DNA of 9,462 nt. Origin: Verrucomicrobia bacterium UBA3750. GTDB lineage: Bacteria; Verrucomicrobiota; Kiritimatiellia; RFP12; UBA1067. The stretch is from positions 1 through 9,462 of the forward strand of contig DFGM01000061.1 of the NCBI GenBank assembly GCA_002371755.1, read 5' to 3'. Shown in pieces: positions 1 to 7,135 of the stretch. Every line of letters starts with the position of its first letter. Positions within the stretch are counted from its first letter, which is position 1. Under the pieces are notes generated by a model that worked only from the letters and a program-made list of their open reading frames with translations, was not told the origin of the DNA and ran no database searches. The position numbers and the translations under genes are program-made.

Positions 1-75
1 TGCCCGCCCTACCACCGGGGCGGCACCGATACGACGCGGCGGGCAGGGTCTGACCGCCCTACCGCCGGGTCGGCA
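1..75. repeat. Modular GC-rich repeat, two direct units 50 bp apart
   Basis: Bases 1-25 and 51-75 are direct copies of one 25-bp unit with 22 of 25 identities (core GCCCGCCCTACC then CCGGG.CGGCA). Between them, 38-45 and 51-58 form an inverted repeat (GGCGGGCA / TGACCGCC, one mismatch, 5-base loop). The core recurs in the opposite orientation at the far end of the window (about 9442-9462). The direct-plus-inverted modular build fits a dispersed palindromic intergenic repeat family. Here it lies inside the reading frame of a HEPN gene and supplies that frame's stop codon. The element may extend left beyond the window. Confidence 0.75.
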
Positions 76-173
76 AGGAAGTCGTCAAGCGTCATACCAG
101 ATATGAAGTCCTCGACAAAACGCATCGCCATTACGACATGCCCTATGAATGCAGAAACATCGCGCTTGCTCAT
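9..173 (-). pseudogene. Truncated HEPN (HepT-like, DUF86) toxin gene, broken by a repeat
   Basis: The frame starts with ATG at 173-171, overlapping the nucleotidyltransferase stop by 4 bases (ATGA), with an AAAGGG ribosome site about 8 bases upstream. It encodes 54 residues. Residues 1-36 (MSKRDVSAFIGHVVMAM... then TLDDFLADP) match the first helices of HepT-like HEPN proteins, which usually have 110-120 residues and start with MSKRD or MPKRD. Residues 37-54 come entirely from the GC-rich repeat at 1-75 and end at TAG (11-9). The RNase/substrate motif of the family (R-x4-6-H, in the second half) is absent, so the product should not be an active toxin. The first part of the gene and its coupling to the antitoxin are intact, which suggests recent damage. 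The rest of the gene could lie left of the window beyond the repeat. An assembly join at a repeat is an alternative explanation. Confidence 0.72.
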
Positions 174-460
174 ATCGCGACCCTTTCCGCCAATATATAT
201 TTGCCGATATACGGGCTAAGACCGCGTTCCGACGCCACATCAACATTGCGCGAAAGTACACTCTGCATATCGTCTTTCATGTGAACCACATCAAGAAGAG
301 ATGCATCGCGAGCAAAGTTCACGAGAAAGTCCACGTCGCTGTCGGGGCGCTCTTCTTTGCGGGCGCACGAACCGAAAACCCAAAGCTTTTCGGCCTTGTG
401 CTTTCTCGCGATAGCGTATATCTCGTCGCGTTTCGCGCGTATCTCGTCAAGCATGCACAT
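170..460 (-). CDS. MntA-like minimal nucleotidyltransferase (antitoxin of a HEPN/MNT pair)
   Basis: This 96-residue protein has the minimal nucleotidyltransferase fold signature: GSCARKE at residues 30-36 (G30-S31), the metal-binding pair D42-x-D44 in SDVDFLV, and a third carboxylate at D74 in NVDVAS. The C-terminal GLSPYIGKYIL...RVAI is typical of the MNT partner of HepT. In characterised HepT/MntA pairs the MNT protein adds AMP units to a tyrosine of the HEPN RNase and so inactivates it; here that role is inferred from family and gene order. The next gene, overlapping by 4 bases, is the matching HEPN gene but it is truncated, so this antitoxin may now be an orphan. ATG at 460 or ATG at 454 could start the protein; neither has a strong ribosome site. 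The -10 box lies only 16 bases before the first ATG, so the leader is very short. Confidence 0.85.
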   Translation of the reverse strand: MCMLDEIRAKRDEIYAIARKHKAEKLWVFGSCARKEERPDSDVDFLVNFARDASLLDVVHMKDDMQSVLSRNVDVASERGLSPYIGKYILAERVAI

Positions 461-476
461 GTCTTTTACGACTCGT

Positions 477-506
477 ATTATACCAAATCGCCGTTCCTAC
501 CGTCAA
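477..506 (-). promoter_or_regulatory. Promoter of the MNT/HEPN pair
   Basis: On the minus strand there is a TTGACG -35 box (506-501), an 18-base spacer and a perfect TATAAT -10 box (482-477). The -10 is preceded by TGG (485-483), making an extended -10 TGGTATAAT. The start codon at 460 is 16 bases past the -10, so transcription should begin about 10 bases or fewer before it. The same extended -10 and similar spacer end occur before adk and before the sialate esterase gene. Confidence 0.75.
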
Positions 507-546
507 CTGCGGATTTTGCGGAAAAGGGAGTGAGGAATTAGGAGTT

Positions 547-603
547 GGTAGGGCGAGGCGTCCCGCCGAGCCAGGGCGGCTCGCCCGGAGGGCTCGCCCC
601 ACC
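547..603. repeat. Palindromic intergenic repeat with nested stems
   Basis: The outer arms GGTAGGGCGAG (547-557) and CTCGCCCCACC (593-603) are complementary at 10 of 11 positions. The inner arms CGAGCC (567-572) and GGCTCG (578-583) form a perfect 6-bp stem with a 5-base loop, leaving a 9 by 9 internal loop. The element sits 38 bases after the SNF2 stop codon and upstream of the MNT promoter, so it could end transcription or protect the 3' end of the operon message, though it has no T-run. It shares GGTAGGGCG with the repeats at both window ends and is probably from the same dispersed family. The rest of the 461-641 gap holds only the MNT promoter and short sequence in which I see no gene. Confidence 0.75.
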
Positions 604-641
604 TTTGGGAAGGTTAGCGAGCGGGGAGTGGAATCACGGTG

Positions 642-3173
642 CTACGACAGGAGGGCATCGAGATCGGAGACGGTAAGGCGCTCCATTACGGCGGCATCCG
701 TGGTGGTGACAGTTGCCGCGATGACGGCCTGCTTGCGGCGCTGGAGGTCGAGCACCTTCTCCTCGATCGTATGGGAAGCTATCATCTTGACCACATAGAC
801 ATTCTTCGTCTGGCCGATACGGTGGGCACGATCCGTAGCCTGGTCTTCCACGGCGGGATTCCACCACGGATCGTAGTGGACAACCATATCGGCGCCAGTG
901 AGATTGAGTCCCGTGCCGCCCGCCAGGAGCGATATGAGGAACACCGGTATGTCGCGCTCGCGGTTGAAACGGTTGCATTCGCCGAGACGGTCTTTCGTCG
1001 CGCCATCCAGATAGCAGAACTTCATGCCTTTCGCCTGGAGTGTGGCCGCGATAAGCTGCAGCATCTTTACGAACTGCGAGAATACGAGTATCCTGTGGCC
1101 GCCTGCGACAGCATCCTCCAGCTGTTCCGCGAAAGCGTCGATCTTGCCCTTCGAAGCGACCTGCCGCAGTTTCATGAGGCGCGAGAGAATCTCGAACTTC
1201 GAGCGGCTGAACCCCTTCTCCTTCACCATGTCCCCGACCTCGCGGCGGGTGGCTTCCCTGAGCGTATCGTATTCGCGGCGAGACTCGTCGTCCATAGGAC
1301 AATACGACACCTTTACAATCTTATCCGGCAGATCCTTTGCCACCGACTTCTTGAGGCGGCGCAGAATAAACGGGTGGAGTTTGCGCTTAAGGCGCTCGAG
1401 GGCCATATCCCCTTCCGTGCCGCCATCTGCGACAGGCATCTCGTAGGAAAGTTTGAACGATTCATAGTCGCCGAGATAGCCCGGCATGAGGAAGTCGAAA
1501 ATCGACCACACGTCGCTCACCGAGTTTTCGACCGGCGTGCCGGTGAGGGCGAGACGGTGACGGGAAGAGAGCATCTTAACGGCGCGGGCGTTGCGCGTCT
1601 GACGGTTCTTCACATGCTGCGCTTCGTCAATCACCACCACATCAAACTCGCGCCCCATATAGACTTCCTCGAAGTCCCGCTGGAGAAGCGCGTAGGAAGT
1701 AATGACGAGACGCGAAGAATCGATAAGAGGATAAAGCCGGGCGCGGTCCGGGCCGGAAATGACAAGCACGGAGACATCAGGCACGAACTTCTTCGCCTCC
1801 GCCTCCCAGTTTCTGACGAGCGATGTCGGGCAGACGATAAGGGACGGGAGGCCCGATCTAGGCATGGATAGCCACGTAAGGGTCTGCAACGTCTTGCCAA
1901 GGCCCATTTCGTCGGCCAAGAGTCCCGAAAGGCCGGCATTCTCAAGGAATCGCATCCAATATACGCCATGCTTCTGGTAAGGGCGCAGCACCTTGTCGAG
2001 GGCGCCGAGTGCCACCGGCTCGAACTTCGCATCTCCATTCTCGCGTCCGAGCTCAAGGGCCAATTCGCGCCAATCGCCGGCCGCCGTATCGTCAAGGTCT
2101 ACATCCAGCGAATCGAGGGAAGATTTGACGTAGGGGGCATGAACGCCCTTGACGCGGAACCAGCCTGGAGCCGCCCCGCCCTGCGTGGCCGCACAGTCGG
2201 AAAACACGCCATGCATCGTCTCTATTGCGGCGGTATCGACCAGTACGACGGCGCCATCCCGCATCAAAAAACCGTCTCCGCGATTCATGGCGGCCTGTAT
2301 CTCGACAGGCGAAACGCGGAAAGGCTTGATATTCTCGCCGAAAGCGTCGAAGTCGTACTTGACGTCGAAGGCGCCGCCCGGAGCATCCTTCACGGTGACG
2401 GCGGGAACGACGCACGGCATGGAATCCATAAGTTTGCCGAGACGTTCCGAGAGATCGAACACCCAGCCCTGGCGGCGCAACGCAGGCATGCCAGAGCCCA
2501 AGAAGTTGAGCACCTTGTGCGGGTCGGTCAGATAGAACTTGAGATCGCCTTCCTTGTAGCCCGGCTGGAAGCCCCACTTCTCGACTTCCTTTACCGCCTC
2601 CTTTTCGGCCGAAAGCGAACGAGTGCGGCGCACGGTAGGGTCGTCCTTGTCTTCCAGCCACACGGTTCTGGCGCTTTGCGGAGCGCAGGCCGGGATTTCG
2701 ATTTCGCCGTATCGAGCATCGATTTCAATGGAAAGCGAGGCGCGGGACCCGGAGAGGAACGCCGCCATTTTCGGCTTCATCGGGATTTCGATACAGTCTT
2801 CATCGTCCTCCCCGTCCTGAGCCTCCCCGTCCGCTTGGCCGTCAGCGCGATGCGCCGGCTCTTCCACGTCATCCATTTCCTCCACCATGAGCGCGATGCC
2901 CAATGCGACCACATGCGGGCAGATTTGGCCATACTGCGCATTCGTGCGGCACGGGCACTTCGACTTTACGCGCCCCTCCTTCTGCAGGACGACGCTTGTC
3001 GGCATCTCCCAGCCGCCGGGTTGCGCGATTTTGCCGCGCACCTCCAGCGTATCGTCATCGTATTCGACGTGCGTGACGTCACCCGAATTGACGATGGCAA
3101 GCGCCTGGTTGAACACCTCCGCGCCGCCCCAGCCGATAAGCTCTTCCTTGGTTATGCCGCTTTTCGGCTTCAT
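642..3173 (-). CDS. SWIM zinc-finger SNF2-family helicase-like ATPase
   Basis: This 843-residue protein belongs to the bacterial HepA/Snf2 group, double-stranded-DNA translocases that move along nucleic acid without separating strands. A SWIM zinc finger is visible at residues 73-87 (C73-x-C75-x9-C85-x-H87), followed by an acidic linker (about 92-130) and an accessory region to about 390. The motor has Walker A DEMGLGKT (421-428), Walker B DEAQH (516-520), LTGTP (543-547), the second RecA lobe (ILVFSQF at about 695), AGGTGLNLTG (751-760) and the arginine-finger motif DQATDRAHRIGQ (777-788). All core motifs look intact. The total length is shorter than the roughly 1000 residues common for SWIM-SNF2 bacterial proteins, mostly in the accessory region. 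The ATG overlaps the miaB stop by 4 bases (ATGA), with AGAGGG about 9 bases upstream. The DNA or RNA substrate cannot be told from sequence; roles in RNA polymerase recycling or DNA repair are possible. Confidence 0.93.
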   Translation of the reverse strand: MKPKSGITKEELIGWGGAEVFNQALAIVNSGDVTHVEYDDDTLEVRGKIAQPGGWEMPTSVVLQKEGRVKSKCPCRTNAQYGQICPHVVALGIALMVEEMDDVEEPAHRADGQADGEAQDGEDDEDCIEIPMKPKMAAFLSGSRASLSIEIDARYGEIEIPACAPQSARTVWLEDKDDPTVRRTRSLSAEKEAVKEVEKWGFQPGYKEGDLKFYLTDPHKVLNFLGSGMPALRRQGWVFDLSERLGKLMDSMPCVVPAVTVKDAPGGAFDVKYDFDAFGENIKPFRVSPVEIQAAMNRGDGFLMRDGAVVLVDTAAIETMHGVFSDCAATQGGAAPGWFRVKGVHAPYVKSSLDSLDVDLDDTAAGDWRELALELGRENGDAKFEPVALGALDKVLRPYQKHGVYWMRFLENAGLSGLLADEMGLGKTLQTLTWLSMPRSGLPSLIVCPTSLVRNWEAEAKKFVPDVSVLVISGPDRARLYPLIDSSRLVITSYALLQRDFEEVYMGREFDVVVIDEAQHVKNRQTRNARAVKMLSSRHRLALTGTPVENSVSDVWSIFDFLMPGYLGDYESFKLSYEMPVADGGTEGDMALERLKRKLHPFILRRLKKSVAKDLPDKIVKVSYCPMDDESRREYDTLREATRREVGDMVKEKGFSRSKFEILSRLMKLRQVASKGKIDAFAEQLEDAVAGGHRILVFSQFVKMLQLIAATLQAKGMKFCYLDGATKDRLGECNRFNRERDIPVFLISLLAGGTGLNLTGADMVVHYDPWWNPAVEDQATDRAHRIGQTKNVYVVKMIASHTIEEKVLDLQRRKQAVIAATVTTTDAAVMERLTVSDLDALLS

Positions 3174-4504
3174 CCGACCACCCTCTCGCCGACGAGAATC
3201 TGCGGGCGCGCCGCCGTTATCCTGAGGAGCACGCTCTCGCCAAGCGCAGGCGCCTTTTCGCCTTCCTTCCTATCCCACACCACGATACGGTTGCCGCCGT
3301 CCCTGCCGCTCCATCTGTCGGGATTGCGTTTGGAAGGTCCTTCGCACAAAACTTCGCGCACGGTGCCGACCAGACGCTCGTTGCGGGTCTGTCCTCGCCG
3401 CTCCTGGTCTGCCAAAAGCACCTGGTCGCGCCGCTCCTTCTCCTCTGTCGGCACATCATCGGGAAGAAGAGCGGAACGCGTCCCGGGGCGCGGCGAATAC
3501 TTGAAGACGAAGGAATTGTCGAACCCGGCCTCGTCCATGAGAGAACGCGTCTCCTCGAAGTCGGCCTCCGTTTCGCCGGGATATCCCACGATGACATCGG
3601 TGGTAAGCGCGAACTCGCCATCCATCTCCCTGAGGCGTTTGGCGGCTTCGAGATACTCTTGACGCGTATAATGGCGGCCCATCTCCTTCAATATCCTGTC
3701 GCTGCCGGATTGCACCGGCAGGTGGAGGTGGCGGCAAACCTTGGGGCAGTCGCGATACACCGCCAGAAGTTCCTCCGTGCAACCCTTCGGATGGGCGGAA
3801 GTGAAACGCACGCGCTCGATGCCGTCTATAGCGCAAATGGCGCGAAGGAGACGCGGGAACTCCTCGTTGCACCCGGCGGGATTATCGTCGCACGGCGTGA
3901 AAGCGCTGTTCCGTATGCCGTATCTGAGGACGCTCTGCCCCAACAGCGTGACTTCCTTTACGCCATTCGCGGCGAGCGCTTTCACCTCGGCCAGCACTTC
4001 TTTGGCCGGACGCGAATACTCATGGCCGCGCACATCCGGGACTATGCAGTATGAACAGCGGTTGTCGCAGCCCAGAAGCACCGTCACAAACGCCTGGAAA
4101 CCGCTTTGCGAATGCGCCATGAGCGATTCCGGCACGAGGTCGTCGCCCAGTTCCAGCACGCGCGAGCCCTTCTTGAAACCGGCGACTATCCGCGGGATGA
4201 GGCCGAATGCGCGGGGCGCGACGGCGAAGTCGAGCCCTGGCAGGCGCTTGAACACGTCGGCTCCGAGCCTCTTCACGGCGCACCCCATGAGCCCGGTGAG
4301 CTTTTTCGCGGCTATGAGATTGCCCGCCTTGCCGATTGCCTTCTCCTCCGCCTTCTGCCGCACCGTGCACGAATTCACTATGACGAGGTCGGCTTCCTGC
4401 TCGGTCTTCACGCACTCGTGGCCGGCGGCGGCGAGCATCGCCGTGACAGCTTCCGAATCGCGCACGTTCATCTGGCAGCCGTATGTATGCACGAAAAACT
4501 TCAT
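3170..4504 (-). CDS. miaB: tRNA-2-methylthio-N6-isopentenyladenosine-37 synthase (MiaB-type methylthiotransferase)
   Basis: This 444-residue radical-SAM enzyme adds a methylthio group to i6A37 of tRNAs reading U-initial codons. The N-terminal cluster cysteines are C10 (YGCQMN), C46 (NSCTVR) and C75 (MGCAVKR). The radical-SAM cluster is C146-x3-C150-x2-C153 (GCDNRCSYC), followed by IVPDVRG and SRP. The block SGSDRILKEMGRHYTRQEY (266-284) is typical of MiaB rather than RimO or MtaB, and a TRAM-like RNA-binding tail follows from about 372. Two oddities are GQSVLRYG at 189-196, where MiaB usually has GQNVNSYG, and a two-cysteine insertion after it (C205, C212). The ATG at 4504 is chosen because homology begins there: GGAG lies upstream and it starts 2 bases after the kinase stop. 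The open frame extends upstream into the kinase gene without homology. Confidence 0.93.
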   Translation of the reverse strand: MKFFVHTYGCQMNVRDSEAVTAMLAAAGHECVKTEQEADLVIVNSCTVRQKAEEKAIGKAGNLIAAKKLTGLMGCAVKRLGADVFKRLPGLDFAVAPRAFGLIPRIVAGFKKGSRVLELGDDLVPESLMAHSQSGFQAFVTVLLGCDNRCSYCIVPDVRGHEYSRPAKEVLAEVKALAANGVKEVTLLGQSVLRYGIRNSAFTPCDDNPAGCNEEFPRLLRAICAIDGIERVRFTSAHPKGCTEELLAVYRDCPKVCRHLHLPVQSGSDRILKEMGRHYTRQEYLEAAKRLREMDGEFALTTDVIVGYPGETEADFEETRSLMDEAGFDNSFVFKYSPRPGTRSALLPDDVPTEEKERRDQVLLADQERRGQTRNERLVGTVREVLCEGPSKRNPDRWSGRDGGNRIVVWDRKEGEKAPALGESVLLRITAARPQILVGERVVG

Positions 4505-4506
4505 CT

Positions 4507-5433
4507 TCAATACTCCAGCTGGCTTCCGCCGATCGTCTCGCGCAGGATTGAATCGCCAGGCACCTTCGTGGGGTCGGTCTCGCGCACATAACGCATGAGG
4601 TTGGCAAGGAGCTTCGCCTTTACGCACTCTGGCTCTTCACGCACCATCATTTCGAGAAGCCCGGCCACATACGGCTTCAAGACCGCGAGCTCGTAGCATA
4701 GCGCCGAATCGAACGTGGCATCGGCGAGATGCCGGAAAGGATTTATCCACTTCTTTTCGCCGGCCAGCACCTTCGGCCACATCGAGAACGTCGTGGAGGG
4801 AGACATCTTCCTGAACTGGTGGTCGCGCACGAGCCGCCTCAAAAGCCTCGCGTCATCGGGCGTGATGGAAATATCGGCAAACACCTCGAGCTGCGTCACC
4901 GGCTCGATGAAGAGACGGTACTTCAACTTCTCTTCAATCGCTTCGGTAAGGCGCGGATTCAGGGCGTGGAGCCCTTCCAGCACGATTACGCCACCCTCGG
5001 GAAGCGACATTACGCCAGGATCGTCATAGCCATCGTGCTTCACGAAGTCGAACTTGCGCGGATGGATGGGCTCGGAGCGCAAAAGCGCGTCTATATCCGC
5101 TGCGAGGCGGGGCATGTCTACGCATTCAATCGTTTCGTAGTCGAACTCGCCGTTTTCGTCGCGCGGGTTGCGGGCGTCGCCCACGAAATAGTCGTCGGTG
5201 GAAAAATGCACTGCCACGGGACCGTTTACGCGAATCTGGGTGCAAAGACGCTTCGCCGTGGTTGTCTTGCCGGCGGAGGATGCGCCAGCCAGAAGCACCA
5301 GCCTCACGCCGTCCCGGGCCGTGATTTCGTCTGCGATTTTCGCGAGTGCCTTGCACTGGCGCGCTTCGGCGACGCGGATTATCTCGTCGATGTCGCCTGT
5401 TTCCACATAGGCGTTGAGTTCTTCTAGCGTCAT
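4507..5433 (-). CDS. Uridine-kinase-family nucleoside kinase, without TGS domain
   Basis: This 308-residue P-loop kinase is related to uridine kinase and phosphoribulokinase. Walker A is GASSAGKT (50-57) and the substrate region is STDDYF (78-83). DENGEFDYETIE is at 92-103, VLEGLHALNP at 151-160, and the arginine-rich lid RLLRRLVRDHQFR at 196-208. The C-terminal SILRETIGGSQLEY resembles the end of the long bacterial nucleoside kinases of about 550 residues that carry a TGS/threonyl-tRNA-synthetase-like N-terminal half. Here that half is absent and only a short helical lead-in (1-40) precedes the P-loop. The likely reaction is nucleoside plus NTP to nucleoside monophosphate, but the substrate is not fixed by sequence. 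The ATG overlaps the nadK stop by 4 bases, with AGGGAAG upstream. It ends 2 bases before miaB, so it is coupled on both sides. Confidence 0.85.
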   Translation of the reverse strand: MTLEELNAYVETGDIDEIIRVAEARQCKALAKIADEITARDGVRLVLLAGASSAGKTTTAKRLCTQIRVNGPVAVHFSTDDYFVGDARNPRDENGEFDYETIECVDMPRLAADIDALLRSEPIHPRKFDFVKHDGYDDPGVMSLPEGGVIVLEGLHALNPRLTEAIEEKLKYRLFIEPVTQLEVFADISITPDDARLLRRLVRDHQFRKMSPSTTFSMWPKVLAGEKKWINPFRHLADATFDSALCYELAVLKPYVAGLLEMMVREEPECVKAKLLANLMRYVRETDPTKVPGDSILRETIGGSQLEY

Positions 5434-6245
5434 GTCGCACTTCCCTGCAATCTTGAACCTGACCAGCCGAGCTTTCTGCCCAGCACTTCATACGGATCGT
5501 AGCCCTCAAGCTCCACGAACTTCGCCGCCATACGGGCTTTGCGGATAATTACGCGGCCATCGCCTTCGAGCGGGAAAGCGTTTTCGCCGTCGGCATAGAC
5601 GCAAGTCTTCTCCGCCTTGCCGTTCACGCGCCGGCGCGATACGACTTCAAGCGTCACGCCGTCGCTCACCACCATGGGCCGCACGCCCAGTGCGTGCGGG
5701 TTCATGGGGGTGATTACGAAAGAGGCGGTATCCGGCATGAGCACGGGTCCGCCCGCTGCGAGGGAATACGCCGTCGAACCCGTAGGCGTCGCAATCACAA
5801 GACCGTCCGCCGAATAGCGCGTCACGCTTTTGCCGTCCACCGCAAGTTCGAGAACCGCCGCATGCCCCGTCATCTCGCGCATAACCACGATCTCGTTGAG
5901 CGCGAGGAAACGCTTCACGGGGGCGGAAGGCCTGCACGCTTCAAGGAGCGTGCGCTCCGCCACGCGGTATCGCCCTGCGGCAAGCATCTCGAGCGCATGC
6001 GTGAAGTCGCTTTCTCCAACGCTCGCCAGATACCCGAGCGAACCTAGATTGAAGCCGAGAAGCGCACTTTTCGGGTGCTTGCGGACAGCCTTCAAAATCG
6101 TGCCGTCCCCGCCAAGCGCAATCACCACATCAGCATGTCCGGCAGACACCGCCTCCAGCTTGAGCGAACGCGCGACGGCGGCGAGCTCTTTCGCAGCCGC
6201 CATCGCCTTCGTGTTCCTGGCGTTCGCGTGGAAGCGTATCTTCAT
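5430..6245 (-). CDS. nadK: NAD kinase (NAD+ to NADP+)
   Basis: This 271-residue ATP- or polyphosphate-NAD kinase is the only known de novo source of NADP. The diagnostic GGDGT is at residues 45-49 after VVIALGG. FNLGSLGYLA (65-74), NE at 117-118 (ALNEIVV), and ADGLVIATPTGSTAYSLAAGGP (starting at 146) make the NAD-binding and catalytic region. The C-terminal half has the beta-sandwich style of the family (DGVTLEV, VYADGE). The ATG at 6245 is preferred: it has a GGGAG/AAGAGG purine run just upstream and KIRFHANARNTKAM matches the usual short N-terminus, while the 25 codons in frame before it lie in the leader and look non-coding. It is slightly shorter than most bacterial NadK (about 290). It overlaps the following kinase by 4 bases and is separated from map by a 116-base leader. 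Confidence 0.93.
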   Translation of the reverse strand: MKIRFHANARNTKAMAAAKELAAVARSLKLEAVSAGHADVVIALGGDGTILKAVRKHPKSALLGFNLGSLGYLASVGESDFTHALEMLAAGRYRVAERTLLEACRPSAPVKRFLALNEIVVMREMTGHAAVLELAVDGKSVTRYSADGLVIATPTGSTAYSLAAGGPVLMPDTASFVITPMNPHALGVRPMVVSDGVTLEVVSRRRVNGKAEKTCVYADGENAFPLEGDGRVIIRKARMAAKFVELEGYDPYEVLGRKLGWSGSRLQGSAT

Positions 6246-6273
6246 CGCGCCTCTTCTCCCCTTTCCTCTCTTC

Positions 6274-6283
6274 CTTATATATA
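6274..6283 (-). promoter_or_regulatory. AT-rich run before nadK, possible weak -10
   Basis: The minus strand reads TATATATAAG here, in a GC-rich background, 28 bases before the nadK ATG. It could serve as a secondary -10 for nadK and the genes after it. I see no -35 box at a suitable distance and it lacks the TGG element found at the three clear promoters, so this is weak. Confidence 0.25.
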
Positions 6284-6289
6284 CAGGAC

Positions 6290-6312
6290 AAAACACCGGC
6301 GGATCATCCGCC
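6290..6312 (-). terminator. Weak terminator or attenuator hairpin between map and nadK
   Basis: On the minus strand, GGCGGA (6312-6307), loop TGA and TCCGCC (6303-6298) form a perfect 6-bp stem, followed by GGTGTTTTG. The T-run is short, so termination would be partial. The bases 6296-6309 can instead pair with 6366-6379 at the end of map, forming a 14-bp stem with one G-U pair that excludes this hairpin. This is the geometry of an attenuator, and the regulatory role is an inference. Confidence 0.35.
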
Positions 6313-6361
6313 CCGGGCAATCAGCCGCCATTCGACCTAAGCGCCTTCGGGCCACAGGACT

Positions 6362-7135
6362 TCAGGGATAATCCGCCGGCAAAGTAAGCACTTCGCATCC
6401 ATCGTCGGTTATCGCGACAGTATGCTCGAAATGGGCGCTGAGGCAGCCGTCGTTCGTGTATACCGTCCACTTGTTGCCGGCATCCACATACGTCCCTTCG
6501 CCCTTTTTCGTCATCGTAATCATCGGCTCTATGGCTATGGTCATGCCGGGCTTGAGAACAAGTTTCGTGCCGGGCTTGCCGTAGTTCGGCACTTCTGGAT
6601 CTTCATGCACGTCCCGCCCGACCCCATGGCCTATCCAATCACGGACGATTCCAAAGCCCGCTTCTTCCGCCACACGCTGTATGGCGTAGCCCACATCGCC
6701 CAGGTGCACCCCGGGGCCGCACGCCGCTATCCCTGCGGCAAGGCACTTCTTCGTAGTCTCGACAAGCCGAATCGTCTCCGGGTCGGATACGCCGAGCATG
6801 ACCGTGCGCGACGTATCGCCGTTGTAGCCGTTTTTGAAGATTCCGACGTCGGTTTTCACGAGATCGCCCGGCTGGATGATGCGCTTGCGGCTGGGGATGC
6901 CGTGAATGACTTCATCATTGATTGAAACGCAAAGATGCCCCGGGAAGCCGGCATATTTGTAGAAACTCGCCCGCACCTTGTGCTTTTCGCAGTATTCGAC
7001 CACCAAATCGTCGATATCTGCGGTTGTCATGCCCGGAACGACGGAATTTGCGCAGATATCGCGAATCTCGGCCGACATGCGGCACGCTTCGCGCATGCGG
7101 TCTATCTGCGCTTTCGTCTTGATGTCTACCTTCAC
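6362..7135 (-). CDS. map: Type I methionine aminopeptidase
   Basis: This 257-residue enzyme removes the initiator methionine from new proteins in the cytoplasm. All five metal ligands of the pita-bread fold are visible: D96 (KTDVGIF), D107 (NGDTSRT), H170 (IGHGVG), E203 (AIEPMI) and E237 (FEHTVA). The substrate-binding histidines H79 (VIHGIPS) and H177 (VHEDPEVPNYG) are present too. There is no N-terminal zinc-finger extension, so it is the short bacterial type Ia form. The start is GTG at 7135-7133, overlapping the adk stop by 4 bases (GTGA), with GGAGG only 4 bases upstream. An ATG two bases upstream is out of frame. adk-map is a conserved neighbour pair, normally in the secY-adk-map-infA segment of the ribosomal operon; here nadK follows instead. 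Confidence 0.95.
   Translation of the reverse strand: MKVDIKTKAQIDRMREACRMSAEIRDICANSVVPGMTTADIDDLVVEYCEKHKVRASFYKYAGFPGHLCVSINDEVIHGIPSRKRIIQPGDLVKTDVGIFKNGYNGDTSRTVMLGVSDPETIRLVETTKKCLAAGIAACGPGVHLGDVGYAIQRVAEEAGFGIVRDWIGHGVGRDVHEDPEVPNYGKPGTKLVLKPGMTIAIEPMITMTKKGEGTYVDAGNKWTVYTNDGCLSAHFEHTVAITDDGCEVLTLPADYP

Noticed and set aside
1..75. Possible CRISPR start, from two direct repeats at 50-bp period
   Set aside because: Only two units are present, the intervening sequence itself contains inverted copies of the repeat, and the core recurs elsewhere in the window in the opposite orientation.
639..1871. Long plus-strand open frame (410 codons) opposite the SNF2 gene
   Set aside because: It lies wholly antisense to clear SNF2 motifs, shows no recognisable domain, and such frames are common opposite GC-rich genes.
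1968..3662. Long plus-strand open frame (564 codons) opposite SNF2 and miaB
   Set aside because: It spans two real genes on the other strand and has no family motif; it is a codon-bias shadow.
3667..3672. Plus-strand TATAAT
   Set aside because: It falls inside the miaB coding sequence on the strand opposite to all genes, with no TGG element and no gene downstream on that strand.
4505..4627. Upstream extension of the miaB frame by 41 codons
   Set aside because: It lies within the kinase coding region and shows no similarity to MiaB, whose homology starts exactly at the ATG at 4504.
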